Assembly: GCA_950295325.1 (NCBI GenBank) | Contig: OX485803.1 | Coordinates: forward strand, 76,151,554-76,215,553 | DNA from: Polytrichum commune | Taxonomy: Eukaryota > Streptophyta > Polytrichopsida > Polytrichales > Polytrichaceae | Reading direction: 5' to 3' | DNA length: 64,000 bases | Part shown: positions 61,015-64,000 of the stretch, piece by piece | Numbering within the stretch: the stretch's first letter is position 1 | Layout: each line of letters opens with the position of its first letter | The notes under the pieces: model-generated | What the model saw: only the letters and a program-made list of their open reading frames with translations | Database searches by the model: none | What the model was told of the DNA's origin: nothing | Position numbers and translations under genes: made by a program

Positions 61015-63960
61015 TTATTCATCGCTAGTAGCATTGGACATGTTACTATCTTTTGCCTCATCATCTATATATAATTGGATACCTATATATTGCGAATTGA
61101 TTTTGGAACTATAGCAAGATTCTTCATTTGGATCCCAATCTTCGACATTTAAGATTGTAATTACAACATTCTTGGCATATGATGGGAGACGCAGGCTACG
61201 GCTTGGACTTTGTAGGAATTTTCTATGTGCCCAAAATGAGAGACATTTCCTCTTTCTAGTCGTATTCCCGAAATCAAATCGACAAACATGAAAAATAAAA
61301 ATTGAAGAAATAAAAATCAACTAATGAATTTAATGAAACATATGAATTGAATCAACAATTATTGTATTAAAATTTACTTACATTCAAATTCAAGCATCTC
61401 CTCATCTAGTAGGTCGTCATCTTCTCCTGTAAAAACTTGAATATTCTCCTTAGATGACGCCTATTTTGGAATCTTTTCCAAAAGTGGTTTCAATATGTGC
61501 TCAAACATGTTATTATCACCCTCAAATGCAAAAAGATGTCTGCCACATGCGCATGTTGCTAGAATAGAAGCTCCAGTGGAACATATCAAATAAATAACGT
61601 GTCCATTTGTTGGTGTAATCAATTTGATAAGGTCTTGAAAAAATGTAGCGATTTTTTATATGGCCCCCTCCAAGGTCTTCTTGATTCTTGAAGAAACATG
61701 TTTTTTCATCCACATAATTGAAAAGAAAGTTTTTTGTTTTTCAATCAAGTACTAAAAAACGTGGATTTTGATTGTCTCGTTGATTTTATGGTAGTAAAAT
61801 TCCTTATCAACACATGAGCCATAAATGCCGGAGTCTGCATAAAAATATAATTGTGTTTAGACTTTATATAATAAAAATAACATAAAAATAAATACATAAA
61901 AACTATTGTGATGTGTAATATTAACAGTGTAGGTTGGACACTTTGGATACTTGAAAATAATTTATGAATTTAGGAAAATAAAAATCCTAAAATCTTTCAT
62001 GTTATCGTTGTTTAAGATTGAATTCAAAACCTCTTCATTTGCATATCGATAACATAAAATACTATGAGGACACCATCGTCATACAAGATGGACTTGCATA
62101 AAGACATTGTTGTAATCATCCGGTTCTTATCATATTTATTCCATAGAGGAATTTCAGTAGGTTTATTTGAAAGGTTGAAGTCAAGACTGTCGGGGAATTG
62201 GAGAAACACCAAGTCAACACTGAAGGGGGTCGGACTTTCCATCACATAAAATTTCCACTTGTTGTTGAACTAGAATATCACAACACATCACAAAATAGAA
62301 ATTAGAAACAAAACCAAATCCAAATGGAAGTAACATTAATAGAATATATAAAAATTTAAGATTACATACGTTTTTAATAAATACCCACTCTTGGATCGAC
62401 TCAGAACGGCTTACATCCACCCTTTTAGACTTGTTCCAGATAACAGTAGATCAAGCAAAAGAGAATATGAAAAAATTCTTCAGTGAAATAATGATTTTCT
62501 CAAAATATTCATTGTTGCACGATGAATAGCATCATAGATACTCGAGTAATGAAATTCCAATTAATTGCACCCATAATTTTTAAAATTTTGTTTCCAAGTG
62601 TACAAGTGTATTCTTATCCAAATCATTAAAAAAAACAATCAGTTCTTCAGGTTGTGAAATTTTTGATTGAATTTGTCTTTTTTTTCATTAATTTTTTTTT
62701 CTTTACGACGTTTTGTCTTTTTTGGTTCTAGCTCTCGAAGTTTGAGCTATACAATTTGCGCTTGTAAAATGAAGCTCTGTTGTAACGCACTTGTGCGGAA
62801 TAAAAATACAATAAAAATATATACACACAAAAATATTAAGAGCCAAATTTTGGATAACCATTTAACAAATGTAATGAAAAAAATTAAAAAATAAATAAAT
62901 AGTAGGTTGTCCATGTATAGTGCATGTTTCATAGCAAGATCAATATTGGGTTGCTCATGCCAAACATTATGTTTTTTACTTTCCCACTTTTAAATTCATA
63001 ATAAAATATTGAATTGAAAGCTGCAAACTTTCAAGTATAGATTTACTTAGAGAGAGTACGGATATATGTTGGCAATTGAAAATGATATGAAATAATATTG
63101 TGAAGCTCTACAATAATAAAATTTTCTAACTGTATTCAATATGTAGATTTTAATAACCAATCATCAAGTGCAAAATCAAAGAGGAACGATTTCGGAAAAT
63201 GCAATGCATCTTTGTGAAATCTATTGTCATTCCCAAATTTGAGCCATCTAACTTTGATATCTGCATCAAAATTACTGATGGCAACACAATGAAATTCATG
63301 TTATAACATTTCAGGCACCGAAAATAATCCCTAGTGGTGTTTAACTTCTTCAAGGAAAACATGTGTGAGATTGATATCGGCAATCGCTAGTTGTTTAGTA
63401 AAACCAAAAAACAACATTTTCATGTTTTTTGTTGACAGCTATGGACATTGCTTTTGAAATTCCTTCTAACATTTTTTCAAGGGAATAAATTTAATTATAA
63501 TGGTTGAGAGCATTATCGCTAGCCTCAGCAAGTTTTTACTGAATAATGAAACAAAAAATCCCACAAATTATGGATACATATATATATATGTGATGTGAAT
63601 ATGAATAAATATACAGTACATAGTCGGGACAATTTTGTGAACTTACACTATACATGTAATCCAAAAAAATTGGTTGTGTTAAATATTACCACGTTTTGAC
63701 AAACTTCTTTTCATATCATTATAATTTTTTTGATTTAATTTTTTTCTTAAAATTGTTAAAGGCATGTTGCCAATGTTTTGCATCCGATGTAAAGTGTGCA
63801 CCAAATTGGTAGAAACGTAAGAATTCTCTGTAGACTTGAAAAATTATTAGATTGATCATATTTAAGATGACATAATTTAACAAATATAATGTAATATAAT
63901 AAATAAATAAATAAAACCAATAATTGAAAATCATATTTATTAATATCGTGCATAGTATTT
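61015..63960 (-). pseudogene. Decayed DNA N4/N6-methyltransferase-like gene
   Basis: Read downward on the minus strand. N-terminal exon-like pieces lie at 63934-63719 and 63383-63150 (containing QISKLDGSNLGMTIDFTKM). Then VDLVFLQFPDSLDF (about 62215) aligns with the DPPY region (motif IV), but the DPPY is replaced by QFPD, followed by SLCKSILYDDGVLIVF. Later come ESRRPWRGPYKKS (about 61680), STGASILATCACGRH (about 61570; SAM-binding motif I region), and FEGDNNMFEHILKPLLEK. Motif IV before motif I is the beta-class order. A frameshift lies near 61575 (DMF in one frame, STGA in another) and there are several stops. A C-terminal tail frame ends at 61015. The window end cuts the 5' side. Such enzymes methylate adenine or cytosine amino groups in DNA; the changed motif IV suggests this family may not be a normal methylase. 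Confidence 0.55.
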
Positions 63961-64000
63961 AATAACCTTGGAATGTTGTCAGGCTGGAGGCTAAAATGAT

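Overview
The window looks like nuclear DNA of a plant-lineage (streptophyte) eukaryote. Genes are split by GT-AG introns, intergenic DNA is AT-rich, TTTAGGG-type telomere-like repeats occur internally, and plant-type DNA transposons (MULE, PIF/Harbinger, hAT-like MITEs) and foldback elements fill most of the space. I cannot name the species. Nothing supports a prokaryotic or organellar origin. Only one locus, the membrane protein gene at 38.1-41.0 kb, looks like an ordinary host gene; nearly everything else recognisable is mobile or repetitive.

About 0.7-25.7 kb is a nest of large elements marked by dozens of short perfect palindromes of the form TTACGAACGNNCGTTCGTAA. Region A (about 1.9-10.0 kb) holds a large inverted repeat (1.87-2.83 / 5.8-8.2 kb), a 160-bp tandem array of palindromes (5.8-7.6 kb) and a truncated, internally deleted phosphatase copy (9.2-10.0 kb). 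Region B (about 11.6-16.9 kb) has a 97-bp tandem array with a variant palindrome (GGACG...CGTCC) and a two-exon DUF7869-like, DDE-transposase-like gene (13.1-16.3 kb) that is open except for two in-frame TAG codons. Region C (about 16.9-25.7 kb) is the most complete. It has a GA-rich leader, then a four-exon reading frame (18411-24163; all introns phase 0, all containing palindromes) encoding a ParB/DGQHR-like domain, a proline-rich coiled-coil region and an FCP1-like HAD phosphatase domain, then a proline-rich two-exon ORF. A, B and C end in a similar roughly 30-bp sequence, so they may be mobilised by related machinery. My working hypothesis is that the ParB-like protein recognises the palindromes. 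This is inference.

From 25.7 to 64 kb the palindromes disappear. There is an AT-rich region with a decayed MULE flanked by inverted repeat clusters (27.5-35.1 kb), a 44-bp minisatellite (31.8-32.2 kb), two hAT-type MITEs each with a perfect 8-bp target duplication (36.8-37.4 and 60.2-60.8 kb), the two-exon membrane protein gene, a PIF/Harbinger element with a divergent Myb-like partner ORF and transposase (42.7-47.9 kb), a 1.25-kb foldback element (48.8-50.1 kb) with a solo arm at 35.5-36.1 kb, a Harbinger transposase fragment (50.3-50.7 kb) and a 199-bp MITE (51.3-51.5 kb). At the right edge (61.0-64 kb, minus strand) is a decayed, intron-containing gene resembling a beta-class DNA N4/N6 methyltransferase, cut off by the window end.
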